Below are positions 5,737 to 13,247 of a DNA stretch of 13,247 nt, in pieces. The translations under genes were made by a program, and so were the position numbers. The notes under the pieces were generated by a model. That model searched no databases. It saw only the letters and a program-made list of their open reading frames with translations, and was not told the origin of the DNA. Numbering within the stretch: position 1 is the stretch's first letter; each line of letters starts with the position of its first letter. Source of the stretch: JBOHRE01 sp050732635 (GTDB lineage: Bacteria; Gemmatimonadota; Gemmatimonadetes; Longimicrobiales; RSA9); contig JBOHRE010000089.1 in assembly GCA_050732635.1 (NCBI GenBank), positions 1 through 13,247 of the forward strand. Direction: 5' to 3'.

Positions 5737-7764
5737 GTGCACGAGTTCGTACCGATCCTGCCCTGGGCAATCGTCGCGCTGCCGCTGCTCGGCTTCATGC
5801 TCAATGGTCTCGTGGCGTTTGTGGCACCCACCCGCAAGCTCCTGGCGAGTCTGGTCGGCCCGGGTGTTCTGGTCCTCGCGTTCGTCCTGGCGCTGCTGAA
5901 TTTCCTCGGGATGCGAAGTGCGCAGGCGCACGATCCGTTCGTGCTCTCGTACTGGAACTGGATCGCGTCCGGCGCACTGGCGATCGACGTCGCGCTTCAG
6001 CTGGATCCGCTGTCGCTCCTGATGACCCTCATCGTCACCGGTGTCGGATCGCTGATCCACATCTACAGCATCGGCTATATGAAGGACGACCCGGGATACG
6101 CGCGTTATTTCGCGTATCTGAACCTGTTCGTCTTCTTCATGTTGGTGCTCGTACTGGGCGGCAATTTCGCGGTGATGTTCGTCGGCTGGGAGGGTGTCGG
6201 CCTGTGCAGCTATCTGCTGATCGGATTCTGGTTTCAGGACCGCGCCAAGGCGGATGCGGGGAAGAAGGCCTTCATCGTGAATCGGATCGGCGACTTCGGC
6301 TTTCTGGTCGCCATGTTTCTGATCTTCGTCAACGTCGGCTCGCTGGATTTCACGACCGTGTTCGAGGGGGCGCCGACCGCGTTCGCATATGGCGGCGCGC
6401 TCATCACTGCGATCACGCTGTTCCTGTTCCTCGGCGCCACGGGCAAGAGCGCGCAGATCCCGCTCTACGTCTGGCTGCCGGATGCCATGGCCGGCCCGAC
6501 ACCGGTCAGCGCTCTGATCCACGCCGCCACGATGGTGACGGCAGGGGTCTACATGGTCGCGCGCTGCAGCGTGCTGTTCGCGCTGGCCCCCGTGTCGAGC
6601 ATCGTCGTGGCCGGGATCGGCGCGCTGACCGCGCTGTTCGCCGCCACGATCGGTCTGGCCCAGTACGACATCAAGCGCGTGCTCGCCTATTCGACCGTGT
6701 CGCAGCTCGGCTACATGTTCGTGGCTGTGGGTGTGGGCGCGTACGCGGCCGGCATCTTTCACCTGATGACGCACGCCTTCTTCAAAGCTTTGCTGTTCCT
6801 CGGCTCCGGTGCCGTGATCCACGCGCTGCATCACGCCTTCCACCAGAGCCATAGCACCTGGGACGCGCAGGACATGCGCAACATGGGAGGACTGCGTCGC
6901 TACCTGCCGGTGACCTGGCTGACCATGTGGGTCGGAACCCTGGCGATCGCCGGCGTCTGGCCGTTCGCCGGCTTCTTCTCGAAGGATGAGATCATCTGGC
7001 AGACGGCGGCACGATCGGTCGGTCCGTTCGCCGGCTGGTTCACGGTCTTCTGGATCATGGCGCTGCTGGCCGCGCTCCTGACCGCGTTCTACATGACGCG
7101 TCTCATGATCCTCACCTTCCACGGCAGGAACCGGAGCGGCCAGCATGCGCGTGAGCAGCTGCACGAGGCGCCGGCCGTGATGTGGGTGCCGCTCGCCATC
7201 CTGGCGCTCCTCTCGACGGTCGGCGGTTGGATCAATGTGCCGCATGCGATCGCGGAGCTGCCGGTGCTCGGCTGGGTGCCGAACTCCGAGTGGCTGCACG
7301 ACTGGCTGCACCCGGTGATCGCGCCGGCCGACGCGATCTTTGCCGCTCGCGTGGGTGAGCCGCTCCACCAGGCGCCGCTCGGTGGCGGCGAGCCGGCCTG
7401 GGCGCTGATCTCGTTCGCGGTGGCGGTGGTCGTGATCGTGGTCGGCTCGGCGCTGCTGTTGCGCCGGCATTATGCGGCGGCGGTCGAGTCCAGCGAGCCG
7501 ACCGGCTTCCAGCGCGTGCTCTATCGGAAGTGGTACGTGGACGAGCTCTACGATCGTCTCATCGTTCGCCCGGTCCTGGTCGGCTCACGTGCCGCCTGGC
7601 GTCTGATCGACCAGCGGCTGATCGACGGCGCCGTCGATGGCATGGCACAGCTGTCCGCGCTCGTGGGCTGGGCCGGATCACGGGTACAGACCGGGCAGCT
7701 GAATGCCTACGCCTTTGCCATCGTGATCGGGGTCCTGCTCATCCTCGGCGTCGTGACCTTCTGA
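5737..7764 (+). CDS. nuoL: NADH-quinone oxidoreductase subunit L (distal antiporter-like proton pump)
   Basis: The most distal Mrp-antiporter-like pump of complex I, with a C-terminal lateral helix that runs along the arm. At 675 residues it is slightly longer than E. coli NuoL (613). Visible proton-path residues are Glu152 in FVGWEGVGLCSYLLIGFW, Asp186 in NRIGDFGFL, Lys237 in GKSAQIPLYVWLPDAM, His262 in ALIHAATMVTAGVYM, His346 and Lys350 in HAFFKALLFL, and Lys416 in GFFSKDEI. A His-rich stretch, HALHHAFHQSH, occupies about 362-372 in the loop after the Lys350 helix. The C-terminal region (KWYVDELYDRLIVRP, about 598-612, then a final helix at 655-673) matches the lateral helix and anchor. The start is GTG with no clear Shine-Dalgarno. 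The next in-frame ATG would cut the first helix. Confidence 0.96.
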   Translation: MHEFVPILPWAIVALPLLGFMLNGLVAFVAPTRKLLASLVGPGVLVLAFVLALLNFLGMRSAQAHDPFVLSYWNWIASGALAIDVALQLDPLSLLMTLIVTGVGSLIHIYSIGYMKDDPGYARYFAYLNLFVFFMLVLVLGGNFAVMFVGWEGVGLCSYLLIGFWFQDRAKADAGKKAFIVNRIGDFGFLVAMFLIFVNVGSLDFTTVFEGAPTAFAYGGALITAITLFLFLGATGKSAQIPLYVWLPDAMAGPTPVSALIHAATMVTAGVYMVARCSVLFALAPVSSIVVAGIGALTALFAATIGLAQYDIKRVLAYSTVSQLGYMFVAVGVGAYAAGIFHLMTHAFFKALLFLGSGAVIHALHHAFHQSHSTWDAQDMRNMGGLRRYLPVTWLTMWVGTLAIAGVWPFAGFFSKDEIIWQTAARSVGPFAGWFTVFWIMALLAALLTAFYMTRLMILTFHGRNRSGQHAREQLHEAPAVMWVPLAILALLSTVGGWINVPHAIAELPVLGWVPNSEWLHDWLHPVIAPADAIFAARVGEPLHQAPLGGGEPAWALISFAVAVVVIVVGSALLLRRHYAAAVESSEPTGFQRVLYRKWYVDELYDRLIVRPVLVGSRAAWRLIDQRLIDGAVDGMAQLSALVGWAGSRVQTGQLNAYAFAIVIGVLLILGVVTF

Positions 7765-7765
7765 T

Positions 7766-9346
7766 ATGCCCACGCTCCTGAACACCGTCGATTACGCCGG
7801 CTGGGCGCTGCACTTCCTCGTCTGGTTCCCGCTGGTCGCCATGGCGGCCGTGCTGTTGGCGCCGCCCACGTTCGCCAGGCGCCTCGCACTCACCGCCGCT
7901 GTGATCGAGCTGATCATCTCGTTACCGCTCTGGTTCGTCTTCAACCCGGCCAGCGCGCAGTTCCAGTTCACGGCGACGATCCCATGGATTCCGGAGTGGG
8001 GCGTGCACTATCGCGTCGGCGTCGATGGGATCTCCCTGCTGCTCGTGCTGCTGACCACGTTCATCTGGCCGGTCACCGTGCTCGGCTCGTTCCGCTACAT
8101 ACAGACGCGCGAACGGTCGTTCTACGCGATGATGCTGCTGCTCGAGACCGGCGTCGTCGGCACCTTCGTTTCGCTCGACCTGTTCCAGTTCTTCATGTTC
8201 TGGGAGGTCATGCTGATCCCGATGTACTTCATTATCGGGATCTGGGGCGGCAGCCGGCGCATTTACGCAGCCATCAAGTTCTTCCTGTTCACGGCGACGG
8301 GCTCGCTGCTGATGCTGGTCGCGATCCTGTACCTGTTCTTCAAATTCCGGGCGCTGACCGGCGACGTCTCCTTCGCCTACGGCGACCTGCTACAGGTGCC
8401 GCTCAGCTTCCGCGAGCAGTTCTGGCTCTTCACTGCGTTCGCCCTGGCGTTCGCCGTCAAGATCCCGCTCTTCCCGCTGCATACGTGGCTGCCCGATGCC
8501 CATGTGGAGGCGCCGACACCGGGATCCGTGATCCTGGCGGCCGTGCTGCTGAAGCTCGGCGCATACGGGTTCCTCCGGTTCCTGCTCCCGTTCTTTCCGG
8601 CCGCCGCGACGCACCCCACGATCGTCATGGTCATGCTGGTGCTGGGCCTGATCGGCATCCTGTACGCTGCCTGGGTCGCGGCGGTGCAGCCCGACGCCAA
8701 GAAGCTGGTTGCATACACGTCTGTGGCCCACATGGGCTTCATTGTGCTGGGCATCTTCGCCTTGACCGTGCGCGGGCTGGAAGGCGGCATGATCGTGATG
8801 CTGTCGCACGGTCTGTCCACCGGCGCCATGTTCCTGCTGGTCGGGATGCTTTACGAGCGGCGACACACGCGTCTCATCGAGGATTTCGGTGGCCTGGCCA
8901 CGGTCATGCCGGTGTTCTCCGCGGTCTTCGTGTTCACCGCGCTGGTCAGCATCGGACTACCGGGCACCAGTGGCTTCGTGGGCGAGTTCCTGACGCTGCT
9001 CGGCACCTTCGAGACGCACCCGTGGGTCGCGTTGATCGGCACTAGCGGCGTCATCTTCGCCGCGTACTACATGCTGCCGATGGTGCAGCGCATCGTGTTC
9101 AATGCGTTGGACAAACCCGAGAATCGCAACCTGCGCGACCTCAGTGTGCGCGAGGGCATCGTGCTGCTGCCGCTGGTCGTCGGCATGCTGTGGTTGGGCG
9201 TCTATCCGAGGCCGTTTCTGGAACGCATGGAAGGGACTGTGAATGAGCTGATCGTGTCCGTCGAAGCCGGCCGGTTGGCGGCACCACCCGATCTGGCGCA
9301 GGTGCTGCCGCTGCGCGGCCTGCGTTTGCCGTCCGCCGGAGACTAG
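7766..9346 (+). CDS. nuoM: NADH-quinone oxidoreductase subunit M (middle antiporter-like proton pump)
   Basis: Second antiporter-like pump of the membrane arm, 526 residues, a typical length. The expected charged residues are in place: Glu147 in FWEVMLIPMYFIIGIWGG, Lys232 in AVKIPLFPLHTWLPDAHVEAPT, Lys263 in AAVLLKLGAYGFLRF, His322 and His348 in the AHMGF and SHGLSTG segments, and Glu407 in GTSGFVGEFLTLLG. About 14 hydrophobic segments run through the protein. The C-terminal 25-30 residues after the last helix are Leu/Ala/Pro-rich and unremarkable. It starts with ATG one base after the nuoL stop and has no distinct Shine-Dalgarno, which suggests translational re-initiation from nuoL. nuoN follows four bases after its stop. 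Confidence 0.97.
   Translation: MPTLLNTVDYAGWALHFLVWFPLVAMAAVLLAPPTFARRLALTAAVIELIISLPLWFVFNPASAQFQFTATIPWIPEWGVHYRVGVDGISLLLVLLTTFIWPVTVLGSFRYIQTRERSFYAMMLLLETGVVGTFVSLDLFQFFMFWEVMLIPMYFIIGIWGGSRRIYAAIKFFLFTATGSLLMLVAILYLFFKFRALTGDVSFAYGDLLQVPLSFREQFWLFTAFALAFAVKIPLFPLHTWLPDAHVEAPTPGSVILAAVLLKLGAYGFLRFLLPFFPAAATHPTIVMVMLVLGLIGILYAAWVAAVQPDAKKLVAYTSVAHMGFIVLGIFALTVRGLEGGMIVMLSHGLSTGAMFLLVGMLYERRHTRLIEDFGGLATVMPVFSAVFVFTALVSIGLPGTSGFVGEFLTLLGTFETHPWVALIGTSGVIFAAYYMLPMVQRIVFNALDKPENRNLRDLSVREGIVLLPLVVGMLWLGVYPRPFLERMEGTVNELIVSVEAGRLAAPPDLAQVLPLRGLRLPSAGD
9338..9341 (+). promoter_or_regulatory. Shine-Dalgarno sequence for the GTG start of nuoN
   Basis: GGAG lies nine bases before GTG 9351 and overlaps the last codons of nuoM. 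It supports the GTG start and coupling with nuoM. Confidence 0.6.
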
Positions 9347-9350
9347 GCGC

Positions 9351-10865
9351 GTGGCGATCGATTACTCGAGTCAGCTGCATTACGTCTGGGCGCTGCTGCC
9401 GGAGATCGTGCTGTGCATTGTCGGCATGACGGTGCTGCTGCTGGATGTGTTCCAGAAGGGTGAGCGCAGCGTGCCGTCCAGCCCGGCCGTTGCCTGGCTC
9501 AGTCTGGGCGGCGTGGTTGCCGCGGCGTTGGCCAATGTCTGGGTGCTATCGCTCACCGAGACGGCTGTCGACGGCGCCGTTGCGCTCGACGAGTTTCGCG
9601 TCTTCGCCAATTTCCTGTTCCTGCTCGGTGCGGCGCTCTTCATCCTGATCGGCAAGCGGTACCTGGAGGTGGAGGGAATCAGCCTCGGCGAGCTGTACTC
9701 GCTCGCGCTTTTCGCGGCCGTCGGCATGATGCTGTTCGCCGGTACGCGCGACCTGATCCTGATCTTCCTCGGCCTGGAGCTGCTTTCTGTCGCCGTCTAC
9801 GTGCTGACCGCCGCGAATCGCCGGGACCTGCGCTCGACCGAGGGCGGCCTGAAGTACTTCCTCCTGGGCGCCTTCTCCAGCGCGTTCTTCATCATGGGCA
9901 TCGCGCTGGTGTACGGGGGAACCGGCACGGTCAATCTGGCGGGAATTGCGCGTGCGATCGGCGCGGATACAGCCACCGTGTCGCCGCTGGTGTTGATCGG
10001 CATGGGCCTGCTGGCCGTCGGCTTCGGCTTCAAGGTGGCGGCCGTGCCGTTTCACATGTGGACGCCCGACGCCTACGAGGGTGCGCCGGCGCCGATAACC
10101 GGCTATATGGCCGCCGCGGTCAAGGCGGCCGCTTTCGCGGCGTTCCTGCGCGTTTTCCTGACCGCCTTCGGCAGCCTGCAATCCACCTGGATCGTCATCG
10201 TCGTGTGGCTCGCTGCGCTCACCATGGTCGTGGCGAATCTCATCGCGCTCGTTGAAGGCAACGTCAAGCGGATGCTGGCGTACTCGAGCATTGCGCACGC
10301 CGGCTACCTGCTCGTCGCGCTGGCCGCCGCGAACACCTTGGGTGCAGCATCGTTCCTGTTTTATCTGGTCGTTTACACGCTGATGACGATCGGCGCCTTC
10401 GGCGTGCTGCTCGTGCTCGCGGGCAGACACGAGCAGCACCTCGACCTGGAATCCTACAGCGGCCTCGGCTGGCGGATGCCGCTGCTCGGCACCGCAATGA
10501 CGATCTTTCTCTTGTCTCTGGCGGGCTTTCCGTTCACTGGCGGCTTCATCGGCAAGGTCTTCATCCTGCGCGCCGCGCTCGAGCGCGGCCTCATCGCGCT
10601 CGCGCTCTTACTCGTGCTCACCTCGCTCGTCTCGTACTTCTACTATCTGCGCGTTGCCTGGTACATGTGGTTCCGCGATCCACCCGACGCCACGGAAGCG
10701 CCGGCGCCGCTGCAGGTTACGCCGTCGCTCGGGCTCGCACTGGCCGTCTCCGTGGCAGGGGTGCTGCTGCTCGGCATCTTCCCCGGGCTCGTGCTTGAGG
10801 CCGCCGAGCGCAGCGCGCTGTCGCTGTTACTGACGCCTGCGCCGTTCGTCGCCGGCGCGCCCTGA
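9351..10865 (+). CDS. nuoN: NADH-quinone oxidoreductase subunit N (proximal antiporter-like proton pump)
   Basis: Third antiporter-like pump, next to NuoK in the assembled arm. Its 504 residues are of normal length. Conserved residues seen are Glu143 in FLGLELLSVAVYVL, Lys168 in EGGLKYFLLGAFSSA, Lys228 in GFGFKVAAVPFHMWTPDAYEGAP, Lys258 in AAAVKAAAFAAFLR, and Lys402 in GGFIGKVFILRAAL. These correspond to E. coli Glu133, Lys158, Lys217, Lys247 and Lys395. The start is GTG with a GGAG motif nine bases upstream. A short Pro/Ala-rich linker (DPPDATEAPAP, about 443-453) precedes the last helix. This is the last gene of the nuo cluster. I see no hairpin followed by a T-run after it. Confidence 0.97.
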   Translation: MAIDYSSQLHYVWALLPEIVLCIVGMTVLLLDVFQKGERSVPSSPAVAWLSLGGVVAAALANVWVLSLTETAVDGAVALDEFRVFANFLFLLGAALFILIGKRYLEVEGISLGELYSLALFAAVGMMLFAGTRDLILIFLGLELLSVAVYVLTAANRRDLRSTEGGLKYFLLGAFSSAFFIMGIALVYGGTGTVNLAGIARAIGADTATVSPLVLIGMGLLAVGFGFKVAAVPFHMWTPDAYEGAPAPITGYMAAAVKAAAFAAFLRVFLTAFGSLQSTWIVIVVWLAALTMVVANLIALVEGNVKRMLAYSSIAHAGYLLVALAAANTLGAASFLFYLVVYTLMTIGAFGVLLVLAGRHEQHLDLESYSGLGWRMPLLGTAMTIFLLSLAGFPFTGGFIGKVFILRAALERGLIALALLLVLTSLVSYFYYLRVAWYMWFRDPPDATEAPAPLQVTPSLGLALAVSVAGVLLLGIFPGLVLEAAERSALSLLLTPAPFVAGAP

Positions 10866-10899
10866 GCCGTCGGCTTGCGGCACGACCCTTTCATCTCGC

Positions 10900-10929
10900 T
10901 TGACGCTCGGAAACGTCGCGGCCTAAGCT
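10900..10929 (+). promoter_or_regulatory. Possible sigma-70-type promoter for the phosphohexomutase gene
   Basis: TTGACG (10900-10905) matches the -35 consensus at five of six positions. With an 18-bp spacer, TAAGCT (10924-10929) keeps the three most conserved -10 positions (T1, A2, T6) but not the rest. It lies about 90 bases before the gene in the only sizeable gap of the window. Chance matches of this quality are common. Confidence 0.35.
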
Positions 10930-10980
10930 ACCGCGGCCGAGTAGCGAAACGGGTGCCGAGTCAGCGGCGGGTCCGAGTAA

Positions 10981-11007
10981 CCCCGCCCCCGCGCCCGCCC
11001 TCGCCCC
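10981..11007 (-). other. C-rich leader tract: putative G-quadruplex on the minus strand
   Basis: Five C-runs (4, 5, 3, 3 and 4) are separated by 1-3 bases on the plus strand. Read on the minus strand this is a G3+ pattern with short loops. It ends four bases before the AAAGGA ribosome-binding sequence. The same C-rich, G-poor RNA could instead serve Rho. Both roles are inferred from composition. Confidence 0.5.
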
Positions 11008-11011
11008 AAAC

Positions 11012-11017
11012 AAAGGA
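11012..11017 (+). promoter_or_regulatory. Shine-Dalgarno-like sequence for the phosphohexomutase, unusually close to the ATG
   Basis: AAAGGA ends only two bases before ATG 11020, tighter than the common 5-9 base spacing. The start is still preferred because the next residues (NPHIFREYDIRGVV) are the conserved N-terminus of the family and no other in-frame start fits. Confidence 0.5.
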
Positions 11018-11019
11018 CA

Positions 11020-12405
11020 ATGAACCCTCACATCTTCCGGGAATACGATATCCGCGGGGTGGTCGAGCGCGATCTGAGCGGCGACGTGCCGTTCCGGATC
11101 GGGCGTGCCTTCGCCGTCGAGATCCTGCGCGATCACGCGGAGCGCGAGGACGTGACCGTGGTCGTCGGCCATGACAATCGGCCCAGCTCTCCGGAGCTGG
11201 CTACACGCGTGCGCGAAGGCCTGCGCAAATCGGGAATCGACGTGATCGACATCGGCGAAGTGCCAACGCCGGTGCTGTACTGGGCGGCGACGCATTATGG
11301 CGCGGCCGGCGCCATGCAGATCACGGGGTCGCACAACCCGCCGGAGTACAATGGCTTCAAGATGGTCTCGAGCCAGCGGGACATCTTCGGTCCGGCGATC
11401 CAGCAGATGCGTCAGACGATCGAGCGGGGCGCCTTCCGTGACGGCGCCGCGGAGGAGCGACGGGAGCGGCCGATTCCCGCCTACATCGCGGACGTGACGC
11501 AGCGGTTCGCGATCAGCCGACCGCTGAAGGTCGTGGTCGACTGCGGCAACGGCGTCGGCAGCCTGGTGGCCACGCAGCTGCTCGGCGCGATCGGCGCGCA
11601 GGTCGTGCCGCTCTACTGCGAGTCGGACGGGACGTTTCCGAACCACCACCCGGACCCGACGGTCGACGACTACATCCAGGATCTGATCGCGACCGTGCGC
11701 GAGGAACACGCCGATGTGGGCATCGGCTTCGATGGTGACGCCGACCGGCTGGGCGTCGTGGATGAGCACGGCGACGTGGTCCGGGGCGATCTGCTGCTGC
11801 TGCTGTTCGGCCTGGACCTCATCGAGCGAAAGGGACCCGGGCAGAAGCTGATCTTCGACGTGAAGTGCTCGCAGGCCGTGCCGGAGGTCTTCGCTGCCGC
11901 CGGCGGTGAGCCCATCATGTGGAAGACCGGTCACTCCCTGATCAAGCAGAAGATGCGCGAGACCGGTGCACCGATCGCCGGCGAGCTGTCGGGTCACATC
12001 TGCTTCGCCGACGACTATTACGGATTCGACGACGCGCCGTACGCCGCCTGCCGGCTGGTCGACCTGCTGGCGCGCAAGGGCAGGCCGCTCTCGGAGCTGA
12101 TCGGCGAGTTCCCGCGCTACGTCGCGACGCCCGAGATGCGCGTCGACGTCACCGAGGAGCTGAAGTGGGAGATCGTGCGCGCGGCCGTGGACCATTTCCG
12201 CCGCGACCACGAGGTCGTCGACATCGACGGCGCGCGCGTGCTGTTCGACGGTGGCTGGGGGCTACTGCGGGCGTCCAACACGCAACCCGTGCTCGTGATG
12301 CGATTCGAGGCGCGGGATCAGCAGACGCTGGACGAGATCCGCCGCGCATTCGAAGAATACCTGCACGGGCAGGGTGTCGGGCTGACCGCGCACGCCGGGC
12401 ACTGA
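11020..12405 (+). CDS. manB: Phosphomannomutase/phosphoglucomutase (alpha-D-phosphohexomutase, AlgC/ManB type)
   Basis: Interconverts hexose 6-phosphate and hexose 1-phosphate (mannose and/or glucose) through a phosphoserine enzyme. It supplies precursors for GDP-mannose or UDP-glucose and so for surface polysaccharide. The 461 residues have the four-domain layout. The family N-terminus is NPHIFREYDIRG. The catalytic loop TGSHNPPEYNG has Ser104. The metal loop FDGDADRLG has Asp238, Asp240 and Asp242. The sugar-specificity loop GELSGH (321-326) has Glu322 and Ser324. The phosphate-binding loop RASNTQP (417-423) has Arg417, Ser419, Asn420 and Thr421. Spacing closely follows Pseudomonas AlgC, and the GELSGH loop fits dual mannose/glucose use, but the preferred substrate cannot be read from sequence. 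It is separated from nuoN by 154 bp with a possible promoter, so it is probably not strictly part of the nuo operon. Confidence 0.92.
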   Translation: MNPHIFREYDIRGVVERDLSGDVPFRIGRAFAVEILRDHAEREDVTVVVGHDNRPSSPELATRVREGLRKSGIDVIDIGEVPTPVLYWAATHYGAAGAMQITGSHNPPEYNGFKMVSSQRDIFGPAIQQMRQTIERGAFRDGAAEERRERPIPAYIADVTQRFAISRPLKVVVDCGNGVGSLVATQLLGAIGAQVVPLYCESDGTFPNHHPDPTVDDYIQDLIATVREEHADVGIGFDGDADRLGVVDEHGDVVRGDLLLLLFGLDLIERKGPGQKLIFDVKCSQAVPEVFAAAGGEPIMWKTGHSLIKQKMRETGAPIAGELSGHICFADDYYGFDDAPYAACRLVDLLARKGRPLSELIGEFPRYVATPEMRVDVTEELKWEIVRAAVDHFRRDHEVVDIDGARVLFDGGWGLLRASNTQPVLVMRFEARDQQTLDEIRRAFEEYLHGQGVGLTAHAGH

Positions 12406-12470
12406 GTGGCGCCGAATCCGAATGACGCGACGTCGCTTCGCACGCGAACAGGCCGCAGGCTCCTGAGCCG

Positions 12471-13247
12471 ATGAATCGCCGGCTCGTGCGCCTGCTCGTG
12501 ACCGCCGGCGCCGGTTTGCTGCTGGGCCTCGTGGCCGCACGTCTCGGCATCGAGCTGTATACCAACGCGCTGTGGTACGGCTCCGTCGGCTATAGCGACG
12601 TGTTCTGGCGCAGGCTCCTGGTTTCTGGCCTGGTGCAGGTCGTGGCCGCGGTCGTTGCCGCCGCGATCGTCCTGGCCAATCTCGGCGTGCTCGCCCGCCG
12701 GCTCGGCACGATCCAGCTGCGGCGCCGGTACGGAAATCTCGAGATCGCCGAGCAGGTGCCGCGCGGCTACCTCCGGCTCGTCATACTGGTCGTTGCCGCG
12801 CTGAGCGGCTGGTGGCTCGCCGCCGTCGAGTTTGGCGGCGGCGCGGGGATCGACGTGCTCGCCTGGGCTCGTCGGGTCGACTGGAACCTCGCCGACCCGC
12901 TCTTCGGCCACGACCTTTCCTTTTACGTCTTCAGCCTGCCGCTGTACGCGCGCGTATACACGCTCGTGCTGCTCAGCGTGCTCTGGAGTCTGATCCTGGT
13001 CACCGCGGGCTATGCGCTGCTCGGCATGCTGCGCTGGGAGCACAACCGGCCGCAGCTCGGCGAGCCGGCCAGGCTCCATTTCGTCGTGCTGGCGACGTCG
13101 CTGCTCGCCCTGCTCGCCATCCGATTCTGGCTCGCACGCTACGACGTCCTGTTGAATGGCACCGGCGTGCGCGAGGCGGTCGGCTATACGGACGTGACCG
13201 CGCGGCTGCCTGCCCGGGCCGCGCTCGCCGGGCTCGCGCTGGTGGCC
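12471..13247 (+). CDS. UPF0182-family integral membrane protein (N-terminal part, runs off the window)
   Basis: The frame is open from ATG 12471 to the last base of the window (259 codons). Full-length family members are usually about 900-1000 residues, so this is roughly the first quarter. Hydrophobic segments lie near residues 5-25, 47-72, 99-119, 158-186 and 203-222. Recognisable family features are the early LWYGSVGYSDVFWRRLL (34-50), DPLFGHDLSFYVFSLPLY (about 142-159) and GVREAVGYTDVTARLPAR (near the visible end). The family (COG1615) has no established biochemical function. It is a predicted multi-helix membrane protein with a large extracytoplasmic part. An in-frame TGA at 12423-12425 and the lack of an intervening start fix ATG 12471. 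The gap to the mutase is 65 bp, so co-transcription is possible. No clear Shine-Dalgarno is seen. Confidence 0.85.
   Translation, partial: MNRRLVRLLVTAGAGLLLGLVAARLGIELYTNALWYGSVGYSDVFWRRLLVSGLVQVVAAVVAAAIVLANLGVLARRLGTIQLRRRYGNLEIAEQVPRGYLRLVILVVAALSGWWLAAVEFGGGAGIDVLAWARRVDWNLADPLFGHDLSFYVFSLPLYARVYTLVLLSVLWSLILVTAGYALLGMLRWEHNRPQLGEPARLHFVVLATSLLALLAIRFWLARYDVLLNGTGVREAVGYTDVTARLPARAALAGLALVA

Larger units (their letters stand above)
10866..11019 (+). other. Intergenic region between nuoN and the phosphohexomutase gene
   Basis: These 154 bp carry no convincing coding sequence: the plus-strand frame open here runs into the mutase gene out of frame. The region holds a possible promoter in its first half, three CCGAGT hexamers (10937-10942, 10956-10961, 10973-10978) and a C-rich run just before the mutase start. 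A 5-bp inverted repeat (10917-10921 with 10931-10935) has no following T-run, so it is not a convincing terminator. Confidence 0.7.

Noticed and set aside
5710..7470. A 586-codon open frame on the minus strand opposite nuoL
   Set aside because: Same antisense effect. The predicted protein is extremely rich in Arg, Asp, Glu and His and looks like a mirror of hydrophobic sense codons.
10917..10935. Inverted repeat after nuoN as a transcription terminator
   Set aside because: Only 5 bp of pairing with a 9-base loop and no T-run afterwards; it overlaps the possible -10 region.
10875..11174. A 99-codon plus-strand frame spanning the nuoN-mutase gap
   Set aside because: It runs out of frame into the conserved start of the mutase, is Arg/Pro-rich and has no supporting ribosome-binding site or family resemblance.
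12414..12425. Tandem CCGAAT pair after the mutase stop
   Set aside because: Two copies of a hexamer in a 65-bp gap with no further structure; chance is sufficient.
1..13247. CRISPR array, insertion sequence, tRNA/rRNA gene or prophage signal
   Set aside because: I saw no regularly spaced repeats with spacers, no transposase-like frame with terminal inverted repeats, and no structured RNA gene. Coding density is almost complete with housekeeping genes.

Overview
The window is a high-GC stretch from a bacterium with an aerobic-type respiratory chain. Nearly all of it is the distal part of a 14-subunit NADH:quinone oxidoreductase (respiratory complex I) operon, nuoF-G-H-I-J-K-L-M-N. It follows the canonical bacterial order and lies entirely on the + strand. 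Genes are packed with -1 to +7 bp between them, which implies one long transcript and translational coupling. Three of the genes (nuoK, nuoL, nuoN) start with GTG. The tail of an upstream frame, probably nuoE, touches nuoF at a TGATG junction.

Layout. 1-106: probable nuoE tail. 106-3051: NADH-dehydrogenase module (nuoF, nuoG). 3051-4857: quinone-reduction and connecting subunits (nuoH, nuoI). 4862-10865: the rest of the membrane arm, with the small subunits nuoJ and nuoK and the three antiporter-like proton pumps nuoL, nuoM, nuoN. 10866-11019: a 154-bp intergenic region with a possible promoter and a strongly C-rich leader. 11020-12405: a phosphomannomutase/phosphoglucomutase with its own Shine-Dalgarno-like sequence. 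12471-13247 (runs off the window): the N-terminal part of a large UPF0182-family membrane protein.

Function. NuoF takes electrons from NADH through FMN and passes them along the iron-sulfur clusters of NuoG and NuoI to quinone at the NuoH interface. NuoJ-N turn this into proton translocation. All key cluster ligands and the conserved Lys/Glu proton-path residues are visible, so the complex looks functional. The two downstream genes belong to sugar-phosphate/envelope metabolism and an uncharacterised membrane family, and are probably a separate transcription unit.

Taxonomy is inference. High GC, a compact NuoG that keeps the N7 cluster, a long NuoH with an extra C-terminal helix and a UPF0182 protein are compatible with Gemmatimonadota or a similar environmental phylum. 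The sequence alone does not settle it.

This is mostly an ordinary housekeeping region and I see no new multi-gene system. The best second-look item is inside nuoJ: four tandem 7-bp units (ACCACCA type) immediately followed by a four-run G-quadruplex motif. They encode an odd hydrophilic loop between transmembrane helices 4 and 5, where gain or loss of one 7-bp unit would remove the last helix.
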